Positions 15,482 to 21,436 of a DNA stretch of 21,436 nucleotides are shown here, in pieces. The position numbers were made by a program, and so were the translations under genes. Position 1 is the stretch's first letter. Every line of letters starts with the position of its first letter. The notes beneath the pieces are model-generated. The model was not told the DNA's origin. It did no database searches and saw nothing but the letters and a program-made list of their open reading frames with translations. The DNA is from JBHEKP01 sp041859375 (lineage in GTDB: Bacteria > Hydrogenedentota > Hydrogenedentia > Hydrogenedentales > CAITNO01): NCBI GenBank assembly GCA_041859375.1, contig JBHEKP010000289.1:1-21436 (forward strand), in the 5' to 3' direction.

Positions 15482-16044
15482 GGAGCAAAACCCCGGTATT
15501 TCCCAGAATTGGCGGTTCCGGACTGTTTTGCCTGTCTCTTGTTGCCACCGCATGCCTTGCCGCAGGGTGTTCCCCCGGCAAGGCTGACTCAAGTGTCCAA
15601 ACGTCTCCCGACAACCCAGACGGGATGGTTTCAACAATCACCGCCGAAGGGGTTGCCGGACTCTTGGAGTCCAACAGGGGGCGGGTGGTTGTGGTCAATA
15701 TTTGGGCCACTTGGTGTCCGCCCTGCGTGGCTGAAATGCCGGAATTTGTGAATTTGCACAATTCATACTCCAGGCAGGAGCTCGGACTGGTTTCACTGTC
15801 CGCTGATGATCCCGCCACGATTGGGGAAAAAGTGAAGCCCTTTGTCACCGCGAAGGGCATGCCGTTTCCGGTTCAGGTGCTTTCCCAGGTGGACCCTTCA
15901 GTGCTTGCCGCAGCCTTAAAAGCGGAATTGAGCGGCGGGCTTCCAGTCACCTTGATTTATGACAAAGAGGGTGATTTGGTTAAAAACTGGGAAGAACCGG
16001 TAACGCTGGAGATGCTGAAAGCGGTGGTTGACCCCCTCCTATAA
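15478..16044 (+). CDS. TlpA-like thioredoxin lipoprotein
   Basis: 188 residues. The ATG at 15478 overlaps the TGA of the redoxin gene and begins a clean signal, so it is preferred over the upstream in-frame ATG at 15448. The lipobox LAAGC puts lipidated Cys at 31. The thioredoxin domain has VVVVNIWATWCPPC, with the redox pair C80 and C83, and the cis-Pro region GGLPVTLIYDKEGDLV. Such proteins reduce periplasmic disulfides, for example in cytochrome c maturation or peroxide defence. The stop-start overlap with the redoxin suggests a two-component envelope thiol system. A terminator follows directly. No CcdA/DsbD electron donor is in the window. Confidence 0.92.
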   Translation: MRSKTPVFPRIGGSGLFCLSLVATACLAAGCSPGKADSSVQTSPDNPDGMVSTITAEGVAGLLESNRGRVVVVNIWATWCPPCVAEMPEFVNLHNSYSRQELGLVSLSADDPATIGEKVKPFVTAKGMPFPVQVLSQVDPSVLAAALKAELSGGLPVTLIYDKEGDLVKNWEEPVTLEMLKAVVDPLL

Positions 16045-16056
16045 ATCCTTTTTTTG

Positions 16057-16096
16057 AGTCCGGCATTTCTTAAGGATATGCCGGACTTTATATTTT
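16057..16096 (+). terminator. Intrinsic terminator after the TlpA-like gene
   Basis: AGTCCGGCAT (16057-16066) pairs perfectly with ATGCCGGACT (16078-16087) around an 11-nt loop, followed by TTATATTTT. A T7 run just upstream supplies the opposite-strand tract, so it could work in both directions. It closes the redoxin-TlpA unit. Confidence 0.85.
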
Positions 16097-16206
16097 CAAA
16101 AATCATAATTATTATTATACGCATAATAAGGGTGATTTCTTGACAAAAATGCGCTAAAATTTGCTGGCGCAAGGGTTGGATCAGGGAATTTTACGAAAAC
16201 TCTTGC
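16097..16206. other. AT-rich non-coding spacer
   Basis: About 110 nt, clearly richer in A and T than the rest of the window, between the terminator and the next promoter. It holds a TTGACA at 16140-16145 without a correctly spaced -10, and TTATTATTAT-type tracts. No gene is seen. Confidence 0.55.
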
Positions 16207-16235
16207 TTGACAGTTGAGACGGTTTGAAGTAATCT
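16207..16235 (+). promoter_or_regulatory. Consensus sigma-70 promoter
   Basis: TTGACA (16207-16212), a 17-nt spacer and TAATCT (16230-16235) form one of the two strongest promoters in the window. The predicted start near 16242 is only about 13 nt before the leader ORF, with its GGAGG site in between. Confidence 0.75.
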
Positions 16236-16254
16236 ATTTACAACTTGGAGGTAT

Positions 16255-16305
16255 ATGCTGTTTTTTTCATGGGTTCCAAGTAAGGATCTGGAGGATTTGT
16301 TGTGA
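16255..16305 (+). CDS. 16-codon leader peptide ORF
   Basis: MLFFSWVPSKDLEDLL starts at an ATG preceded by GGAGG (16247-16251), though the spacing is a short 3 nt. It ends at TGA (16303-16305), which overlaps the GTG start of the 66-codon gene as GTGA. It directly follows the predicted transcription start. Its position suggests a translated leader coupling ribosomes onto the next gene. There is no run of regulatory codons as in amino-acid attenuators. It is supported by signals only. Confidence 0.5.
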   Translation: MLFFSWVPSKDLEDLL

Positions 16306-16502
16306 AGCACGTGAAAGCGATGACGTCAGTGAAGGCCGTTCGCGCCAACTCTTATGAAAACGCCATTTGCATGTTTGCCAAGGCGTTCAATGACTTGATT
16401 GCGGCCTTTGGCGGGACGGCGCCCATAACCGTCTATTTTGAGAGCAAATGCATCTATCCGGGATTGAATGACGGAACGGACACCACGACCCCGCAGGCCT
16501 AA
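16302..16502 (+). CDS. Small hypothetical protein, 66 residues
   Basis: The GTG start is chosen because GGAGG (16290-16294) lies 7 nt upstream; the first internal ATG (16320) has no such site. The protein begins basic (VKHVKAMTSVKAVRA), has a moderately hydrophobic helical middle (ENAICMFAKAFNDLIAAF, with one Cys), then TVYFESKCIYPG and a Thr/Asp-rich end (DGTDTTTPQA). It has two cysteines and no clear signal peptide, transmembrane helix or known motif, and it is not recognised. It sits alone between a strong promoter and a terminator-like hairpin, with a leader ORF overlapping its start. The middle could be an amphipathic or membrane-active helix. That it is a real gene is likely; its function is unknown. 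Confidence 0.66.
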   Translation: MKHVKAMTSVKAVRANSYENAICMFAKAFNDLIAAFGGTAPITVYFESKCIYPGLNDGTDTTTPQA

Positions 16503-16526
16503 ACGGTTTTGCCGTTGGGTTTCAGG

Positions 16527-16563
16527 CCGCCGGGAACGGGTTTAAGTTTTCCGGAGCGGTTTT
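16527..16563 (+). terminator. Terminator-like hairpin after the 66-codon gene
   Basis: CCGCCGGGAA (16527-16536) can pair with TTCCGGAGCGG (16549-16559) with one bulged A and one G-G mismatch, followed by TTTT (16560-16563). It lies 25 nt after the stop. If used, it makes 16242-16563 a separate short transcript. Confidence 0.42.
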
Positions 16564-16685
16564 CGGGATGCTGGTCAGGCGACTGTGTTCATGGATGGAT
16601 GCGTGTGAACAGGCGTGTTGCGGCGCGGGCGAATCCGTGCCGGAAACCAAAGTTCCGGCGAGAAGCCGAGACAAAGGATGCTACT

Positions 16686-17297
16686 ATGGAGGTTTCCCGG
16701 GTGCATCGTACAATTTGCTGGGCGGCGATGGGCATTGCCGTGACCGTGTTTATGACAGGCTGCACCGCCCTGTTCGGTGTGGTGTACATGCCGGATCGCG
16801 CCCTTGAAAGCGCCGTGCGCGCCTCGCTGGATCGGCCTTTCTTATGGCTGACCAAGCGGGACATGGCGCAGGTTCGCGAGATTCAGGCGCCCAGCCGGGG
16901 CGTGGCCAACCTTGAGGGCCTCCAGTATTGCACGGGCATGACCGTGCTGAACCTGCGCGGCAACAAGGTGACCTCCCTCACCAAGCTCAACGGCCTGCGC
17001 AACATCGAGCGGCTTGATGTGGGGGAAAACCAGATCAAGAACATTGACGCGGTCGCGGGAATGATATACCTGAAGGAACTGGTGCTGTACGGCGAGTTCA
17101 ATGAAATCGTCGACTGGCGTCCCCTTGCCGCAAATGTCCAGGCAGGCGGACTGGGCGAGGGTGACACGGTGGTCCTTCCCCAGAAGACCACGATGGACGC
17201 GAGCGGCAACCCCCTCCCCGGATTTGCGGACACCTACCAGATACTGCTGGACAGGGGAGTCAGGGTGATTATTGGCGAGCCTGACTCGGCTGCTTGA
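16686..17297 (+). CDS. Leucine-rich repeat lipoprotein
   Basis: 203 residues from an ATG with AAAGGA about 9 nt upstream; the longer open frame back to 16509 lacks this support and would bury the signal. MEVSRVHR, a hydrophobic run and FMTGC give a lipoprotein signal with Cys26. Residues about 70-135 contain at least three internalin/SDS22-like leucine-rich repeats: LEGLQYCTGMTVLNLRGNKV, LTKLNGLRNIERLDVGENQI and IDAVAGMIYLKELVLYGEF. LRR lipoproteins usually mediate protein binding at the cell surface. The short remainder ends with a Val-rich strand. It precedes the large VWA lipoprotein by 77 nt on the same strand and is probably co-transcribed. The ligand is unknown. Confidence 0.85.
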   Translation: MEVSRVHRTICWAAMGIAVTVFMTGCTALFGVVYMPDRALESAVRASLDRPFLWLTKRDMAQVREIQAPSRGVANLEGLQYCTGMTVLNLRGNKVTSLTKLNGLRNIERLDVGENQIKNIDAVAGMIYLKELVLYGEFNEIVDWRPLAANVQAGGLGEGDTVVLPQKTTMDASGNPLPGFADTYQILLDRGVRVIIGEPDSAA

Positions 17298-17324
17298 AAC
17301 AAACTGACAGAGACTGGAAACGGT

Positions 17325-17343
17325 GACGGGTGTGCCACCCGTC
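17325..17343 (+). other. Short perfect hairpin between lipoprotein genes
   Basis: GACGGGTG (17325-17332) and CACCCGTC (17336-17343) form an 8-bp stem with a 3-nt loop, 20 nt before the GAGGTG ribosome site. There is no T-tract, so it is more likely an mRNA-stabilising or attenuating element than a terminator. Confidence 0.35.
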
Positions 17344-17374
17344 CCGGAGGCCGGTACAAGACGAGGTGAATTTT

Positions 17375-20300
17375 ATGGCGCATGTCGGACCTCGTGTGCT
17401 GACTGTCCTGCTGGCTTTGGGCGCGCTGGCGCTTTCGGGATGCCCGGTCTTCGGGCCCCGGATTGAAATTTCCCCCGGCTCCGTGTCCTTTGGCGCGCGG
17501 GGAACCGACACGAATTTCACCATCCGGAACAGCGGCGGCGCAAGCACCTGGGAACTGGTCGAGGTGACCCGTGAAAACGGCGACGCCCCGTGGGTTGCGG
17601 CGGAGGTTCCCTGGCTTGCAGCGGCCAAATACAGCGGCGACATCGGCCGCAACCAGCTTGCGCGCGTGCTTCTTTTCGCGGACCGGGCGGGACTCGCCGC
17701 CGGCAACTATGAAAATTCCGGCGTCAGGGTCACTGTGGGGCGTTTTTCACAGGTGGTTCCCGTTTCGCTGGCCGTTGAGGCCACGCTCGTGGCCAGCCCC
17801 TCCCGTATATCCCTGCGCACCGGTGCGCGTGCCGCCAGGTTCACCATCCAAAACACGGGCACATCCGACGCCTCCTGGAGCATCCGCTACATCGAGGGCG
17901 GCGGTTCTGCGGACACGGCGCAGCCGCTGCCCGCGGACATGGTGGTCAGCCCCAATCCCGGCACCACTTCGGCCGGGGGAAGCACCTCCGTGCTGGTCAC
18001 CTGGACCCAGGACCGCAGTTCCTTCCGGTTGCTGGTGGACTCGATTTCGGGCAACCCGGTGGTCACCTTTGCCATTGGTTCAGGCATTGAAGGGCTGACG
18101 GTCACCCCGGAGCAGCTTACCCTGTACGTGAACGAACTGGTGGAGGGAAGCAGCGGCCCCGAGCCTGTTTCCGCGCTGGACATCACCAATTCCGGCCTGA
18201 TAACCCGCAACTGGACGATGACCATAGCGGATTTGACCGATTCCACGGCCACCGTGCCCATCTCCCTAACGCCGAACCAGGCGGCCACGCTGCCCGGCGA
18301 AACGACCGAAGTGGCGGCGCAGGTGACTGACAGGCAAAATGTGCGCCTTGGCAGCGGCAATTATGAGGTGACCATCCGCGCGAGCGAGGAGGAGTTCATC
18401 ACCTTGCCGGTGGTTATCGAGGCGGTGCTGCTCCCCGTGGTGGAAGCCTCCGATCCACCCGCGCCCGACAGTCCCCGTCCCGAAGTTTCCAAGCTGCGCC
18501 TGCTTGATTTCGGGCGCGACGAGGTGCAGGACGAATTTTGGGTGGCGAATGTGGGCCCCAAGGGCTCGAAACTTTTCTTCAAGGCCACGGTGTACACCGG
18601 CGACGGCACTGAGGAGGGCGAAGGCGAGGGCGAAGGTGAAACCGGGAGCGAGGTGGAGCCGGACGATCCTGAAAAACCGCTCATTATTTCCGTGAGCCCG
18701 GACAGGGGCGACACCAACGGGGAAGATCAGGACTTTTTCCCCGACAACGTCCGCAACTATTTGATTGACGGCGTGCAGGTGCTGGTCACCATTGATCGCA
18801 GCGCCATGGACGAGGACGTGGAGTACCGGAAAATCATTCTTGAGGCGTACAACGAGGACTTCACGGCACCCATCGCGGCGGTGGAGCCTGTTGAGATCGA
18901 GATTCGCGTGGAACGCCCCCCCCTCCAGGTCGAGGGCGCCATCAACCGGAGCCGCCCGCCCTACATGATGCGTTTTGCCTTCCTCCTCCGGGACACGCTG
19001 GGCAACGCGATCCCCACCCTCACCAAGGCGGAGCGTGACAGAATCAACTTCACCGTGTCTGAGGACGGCATCCTGCTGGACCTCAACGAGGTCAGCATGC
19101 AGGTGAACGGCCCCGAGAAGCTCAAGGCCAACATCGTCCTGATGCTTGACTTCACCGGAAGCATGTATTACGCGGGGACCGCGGACGCGGCAAACCCGCT
19201 CCAGCCGGGAGAGGCGATAAACCAGATGAAACAGGCCGCGGCCCGTTTCCTAGACGATCTGCCCGCGGGTTACCGCGTGGCGCTCATGTACTACAACGAC
19301 CGTCAGCAGTTGAACCGCCTGATTTACCCGTTCACAACGGATCGGGCTGCGTTGAAGAACGCCCTGAACGACTTCTCCCTGCCCGTGTACCTTCACGGCA
19401 CCTCGGAAGTTTGGGATGCCCTTGCGGACGCGGTTTCCCGTCTGGCCGCCGAGGATCCGCCCGAGACGCTTCCCTTTGACGACGCCGACATCCGGGCGGT
19501 GGTCTTTGTCACGGACGGCCAGGACAACTCCTCAACCGACGACGCGGGTTCCGTGCAGCAGCTGGCCTATGACAGCCGTGTCCGACTCTATCCCGTCAGT
19601 TACGCCCCCAACTCCCCGGTGAACCTGGCGGACATGATTACCTCCGCCGCCGAAACCGGCGGGCATCTCTACAACGCGGGCAATGTCCGCAACCTTGGCG
19701 CGATTTTGGGCAACCTGAAGGGTCTTGTATTGGAACCCCAGGCCAGTCCCGGCCCCTCGCAGCTCGCCTTTGACGTGGTGAATGGCGGAACCACGACCCT
19801 CACCTGGACATTGTCCCAGGAAAAGGCGGGCTCATGGATTTCCTCCATCGCCCCCCTTGGCGCGACCCTGGCCCCGGGGGCGCGCACGCGGGTGACCGTC
19901 ACCGCCGACGCCGCCCTTGCGGGAACACCCCCGCTGCACACGGTGACGGGGCTGTTGAAAATCACCTCCAACAACGGCGACGGCGCCGTGGCCGTCACCG
20001 GCCGGCTGAACAACACCTACACCGCCTTTGAATCGCTGACGGCCGACCTGACGGACGAGCCGGGCAGGCTCTGGTCGGAGCTGCGCAACCAGATTGTGCT
20101 TTCCTACATCACCCCGAAACAGACGGAGTCCCAGTACAACATCCGTGTGGAATACACCCAGCCCGACAACACGGTCATCACGGGCTCCTTCGAGGAGGAC
20201 GGCATTTTCTACCTTGGCGACGTCCGCACGGGCCAGTTGTCCCTGGCCACTTCGGGCATCGTGGAGGATCCCGACGCGGTCACCCTGGAGGACGCGGTGA

Positions 20301-21259
20301 GCGCCGAGGCCTATCTCCGGGCCGATTATGTGCCCAGGGGGGTCAACCAGTTCCGTGTGCGCTTCCTCATGAAGCTTCCCGAGGAGATTCCGGCGGCCGC
20401 GGTGGCCGCATTCAACACTGACGCGAAACTGTCGGTTGAGCTGGCGCAGGACGGCCTACTGATACCGAGAGATGTGTTTGCGTCAACCTGGCGGCTTGTT
20501 TCGGAGGGTGACAACCGTTACCTGCTCGTGACCGCCCAGGACAACGTGCTGCCCTACGGCGCCTTTGGCGACTTGCTCAGGCTGCGCGTGACCGGCCTGG
20601 CCGCATTCGTTGATGCGTGCCTTGCGGGCGGAGTGGAGCCGCAGTTCCTTGTGGAAATGCGCGCCGACAACGACATCTACAAAAAGCCGGCCACCCCGTC
20701 AGAACCGTCCAGGACGGTCTATTTCCTCTATCCCTCCGGGCCCAAGGCTTTTGACCGGCCCTTGTTTGTCACCACGGCGTCGGACATCGCTGGCGCCGCC
20801 AGAAGCGTGTTCGATCTTGTGTTCCCGGAAATTGACCCCGAGGCGGACAACGCCTGGGATCTGGATGAGGACGGACTTCCCGACTATCTGGACCCCTTCA
20901 TCAACGATGACACACGGCCAGGGCTCCTCACGTTCCCGTCCCTCATTAATTTGTCCGGCGGCAGCGTGACTGTGACCATGACCAACAACAGGATGGACTC
21001 CTTCACCTGGCTGGATCCGGCGGCGACCCCGATCCTGCAGCCGTCAGTGGTCATCCCGCAGGCCTCCACGTCGTTGCTGGGCAGGTTCTCCTTCGACTTC
21101 ACGGGAAGCGCGGGAACCCTGGCCCCCGGCGCATCCACCACGTTCAAGATCAACTTCAATTTCGCCGGACTCGCCTCGGGCACCTATGACGCGAGCCTGC
21201 TTGTGAAAACAGACACCTTTGGCGAGGAGCGGACCCCTGTGACGCTGACCGTCAATTAA
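17375..21259 (+). CDS. Large VWA lipoprotein with BACON-like Ig modules
   Basis: 1294 residues from an ATG with GAGGTG about 6-8 nt upstream. The lipobox LALSGC gives Cys23. Ig-like modules of BACON/choice-of-anchor type begin near residues 30 (IEISPGSVSFG), 138 (LVASPSRISLRTG), 240 (LTVTPEQLTLYVNE), 789 (SPGPSQLAFDVVNGG) and 1184 (LTFPSLINLSGGSV); several end in strand-Trp patterns (W-x-x). A Glu-Gly linker (EEGEGEGEGE, 413-422) separates the first three from the centre. A von Willebrand A domain (about 586-775) has MIDAS residues D592-x-T-x-S596, T676 and D714 (FVTDGQDNSS), with the first Ser replaced by Thr. D-x-D-x-DGLPD at 1162-1170 is a thrombospondin-type-3-like calcium loop. It is probably anchored at the outer membrane, facing out, and binds a protein or glycan ligand. 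The domains are clear; the role is unknown. Confidence 0.88.
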   Translation: MAHVGPRVLTVLLALGALALSGCPVFGPRIEISPGSVSFGARGTDTNFTIRNSGGASTWELVEVTRENGDAPWVAAEVPWLAAAKYSGDIGRNQLARVLLFADRAGLAAGNYENSGVRVTVGRFSQVVPVSLAVEATLVASPSRISLRTGARAARFTIQNTGTSDASWSIRYIEGGGSADTAQPLPADMVVSPNPGTTSAGGSTSVLVTWTQDRSSFRLLVDSISGNPVVTFAIGSGIEGLTVTPEQLTLYVNELVEGSSGPEPVSALDITNSGLITRNWTMTIADLTDSTATVPISLTPNQAATLPGETTEVAAQVTDRQNVRLGSGNYEVTIRASEEEFITLPVVIEAVLLPVVEASDPPAPDSPRPEVSKLRLLDFGRDEVQDEFWVANVGPKGSKLFFKATVYTGDGTEEGEGEGEGETGSEVEPDDPEKPLIISVSPDRGDTNGEDQDFFPDNVRNYLIDGVQVLVTIDRSAMDEDVEYRKIILEAYNEDFTAPIAAVEPVEIEIRVERPPLQVEGAINRSRPPYMMRFAFLLRDTLGNAIPTLTKAERDRINFTVSEDGILLDLNEVSMQVNGPEKLKANIVLMLDFTGSMYYAGTADAANPLQPGEAINQMKQAAARFLDDLPAGYRVALMYYNDRQQLNRLIYPFTTDRAALKNALNDFSLPVYLHGTSEVWDALADAVSRLAAEDPPETLPFDDADIRAVVFVTDGQDNSSTDDAGSVQQLAYDSRVRLYPVSYAPNSPVNLADMITSAAETGGHLYNAGNVRNLGAILGNLKGLVLEPQASPGPSQLAFDVVNGGTTTLTWTLSQEKAGSWISSIAPLGATLAPGARTRVTVTADAALAGTPPLHTVTGLLKITSNNGDGAVAVTGRLNNTYTAFESLTADLTDEPGRLWSELRNQIVLSYITPKQTESQYNIRVEYTQPDNTVITGSFEEDGIFYLGDVRTGQLSLATSGIVEDPDAVTLEDAVSAEAYLRADYVPRGVNQFRVRFLMKLPEEIPAAAVAAFNTDAKLSVELAQDGLLIPRDVFASTWRLVSEGDNRYLLVTAQDNVLPYGAFGDLLRLRVTGLAAFVDACLAGGVEPQFLVEMRADNDIYKKPATPSEPSRTVYFLYPSGPKAFDRPLFVTTASDIAGAARSVFDLVFPEIDPEADNAWDLDEDGLPDYLDPFINDDTRPGLLTFPSLINLSGGSVTVTMTNNRMDSFTWLDPAATPILQPSVVIPQASTSLLGRFSFDFTGSAGTLAPGASTTFKINFNFAGLASGTYDASLLVKTDTFGEERTPVTLTVN

Positions 21260-21302
21260 CCGCGCCCCAAAGGGCCGCAGGTTTTTGAAAGAGGATATGT
21301 CT

Positions 21303-21436
21303 ATGAGCGACATGAGACGCTGCCTGGTGTGGGTGGGGTTGCTGGCGGCCGCCACAACGCTGGCCGGGTGCCCCAACATGCCCGTGCTGAGTGTGTCCCC
21401 GCTGACCATCACCCTTGGTGACGGCGCGACAACGGC
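21303..21436 (+). CDS. Lipoprotein, probable paralogue of the VWA protein (3' end outside window)
   Basis: 44 codons are visible. AGAGGA (about 21290-21295) is well spaced from the ATG at 21303, better than from the in-frame ATG at 21297. MSDMRRCLVW, a hydrophobic core and TLAGC form a lipoprotein signal. The mature start CPNMPVLSVSPLTITLGDG parallels that of the upstream gene (CPVFGPRIEISPGSVSFGARG), including the Cys-Pro and the strand preceding S-P. This suggests another BACON-like module. It starts 43 nt after the VWA gene, probably in the same operon. Length and further domains cannot be seen. Confidence 0.78.
   Translation, partial: MSDMRRCLVWVGLLAAATTLAGCPNMPVLSVSPLTITLGDGATT

Noticed and set aside
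16140..16160. TTGACA followed by TAAAAT
   Set aside because: The hexamers are only 9 nt apart, too close for a sigma-70 promoter. The correctly spaced pair at 16207-16235 is preferred.
16509..16685. 59-codon upstream extension of the LRR lipoprotein
   Set aside because: It would bury the lipoprotein signal peptide. The ATG at 16686 has its own ribosome site and a correct lipobox.
18611..18640. GAG-GGC tandem repeat, considered as a DNA repeat element
   Set aside because: It is in frame and encodes a Glu-Gly linker inside the VWA lipoprotein, so it is coding low complexity.

Overview
The window is high-GC bacterial DNA, very probably chromosomal, from a diderm organism. Four or five lipoprotein signal peptides, secreted enzymes, Glu-Gly linkers and BACON-like repeat lipoproteins are the style of uncultivated Hydrogenedentota and related Planctomycetota/Lentisphaerota-like genomes. 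That assignment is an inference from style, not from a marker gene. No rRNA, tRNA, CRISPR array or insertion sequence was seen.

Layout: (1) 1-670, minus strand, the 5' part of an exported PQQ-like beta-propeller protein. (2) 821-2533, minus strand, a bacterial XPB-type DNA helicase, divergent from a small lipoprotein (2686-3114) that ends at a strong terminator. (3) An M20 dipeptidase (3197-4573), then a very large exported penicillin-acylase-family protein (4630-7884). The latter lacks the usual catalytic serine motif and carries a disordered tail with four copies of a short motif. (4) A convergent, lower-GC AAA/DUF4143 ATPase (7890-9203) whose promoter lies in a perfect palindrome. (5) A plus-strand run of metabolic genes: a degenerate M24 peptidase-fold protein overlapping a SAM hydrolase (DUF62), an FprA-type ferredoxin-NADP reductase, a LeuT-like sodium symporter with a 36-residue MetS-like subunit overlapping its stop codon, and a redoxin overlapping a TlpA-like lipoprotein. 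(6) 16207-16563, a small self-contained unit: consensus promoter, 16-codon leader ORF, 66-codon unknown ORF, terminator-like hairpin. (7) 16686 to the end, three successive lipoprotein genes: leucine-rich repeat, a 1294-residue VWA protein with BACON-like modules, and a truncated probable paralogue.

Genes are packed with overlapping ATGA or GTGA junctions (10751, 14653, 15478, 16302), so translational coupling is common. Some genes have good Shine-Dalgarno sites. Two (helicase, acylase) instead have a -10-like box exactly 7 nt before the ATG, as expected for leaderless mRNAs. Functionally the window mixes peptide and amino-acid scavenging (M20 dipeptidase, LeuT/MetS), envelope thiol chemistry (redoxin, TlpA), redox supply (FprA), DNA repair (XPB) and surface lipoproteins. 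It is not one obvious pathway. The parts that look least described are the acylase tail repeats and missing nucleophile, the M24 pseudo-peptidase/SAM hydrolase pair, and the leader-ORF/66-residue unit.
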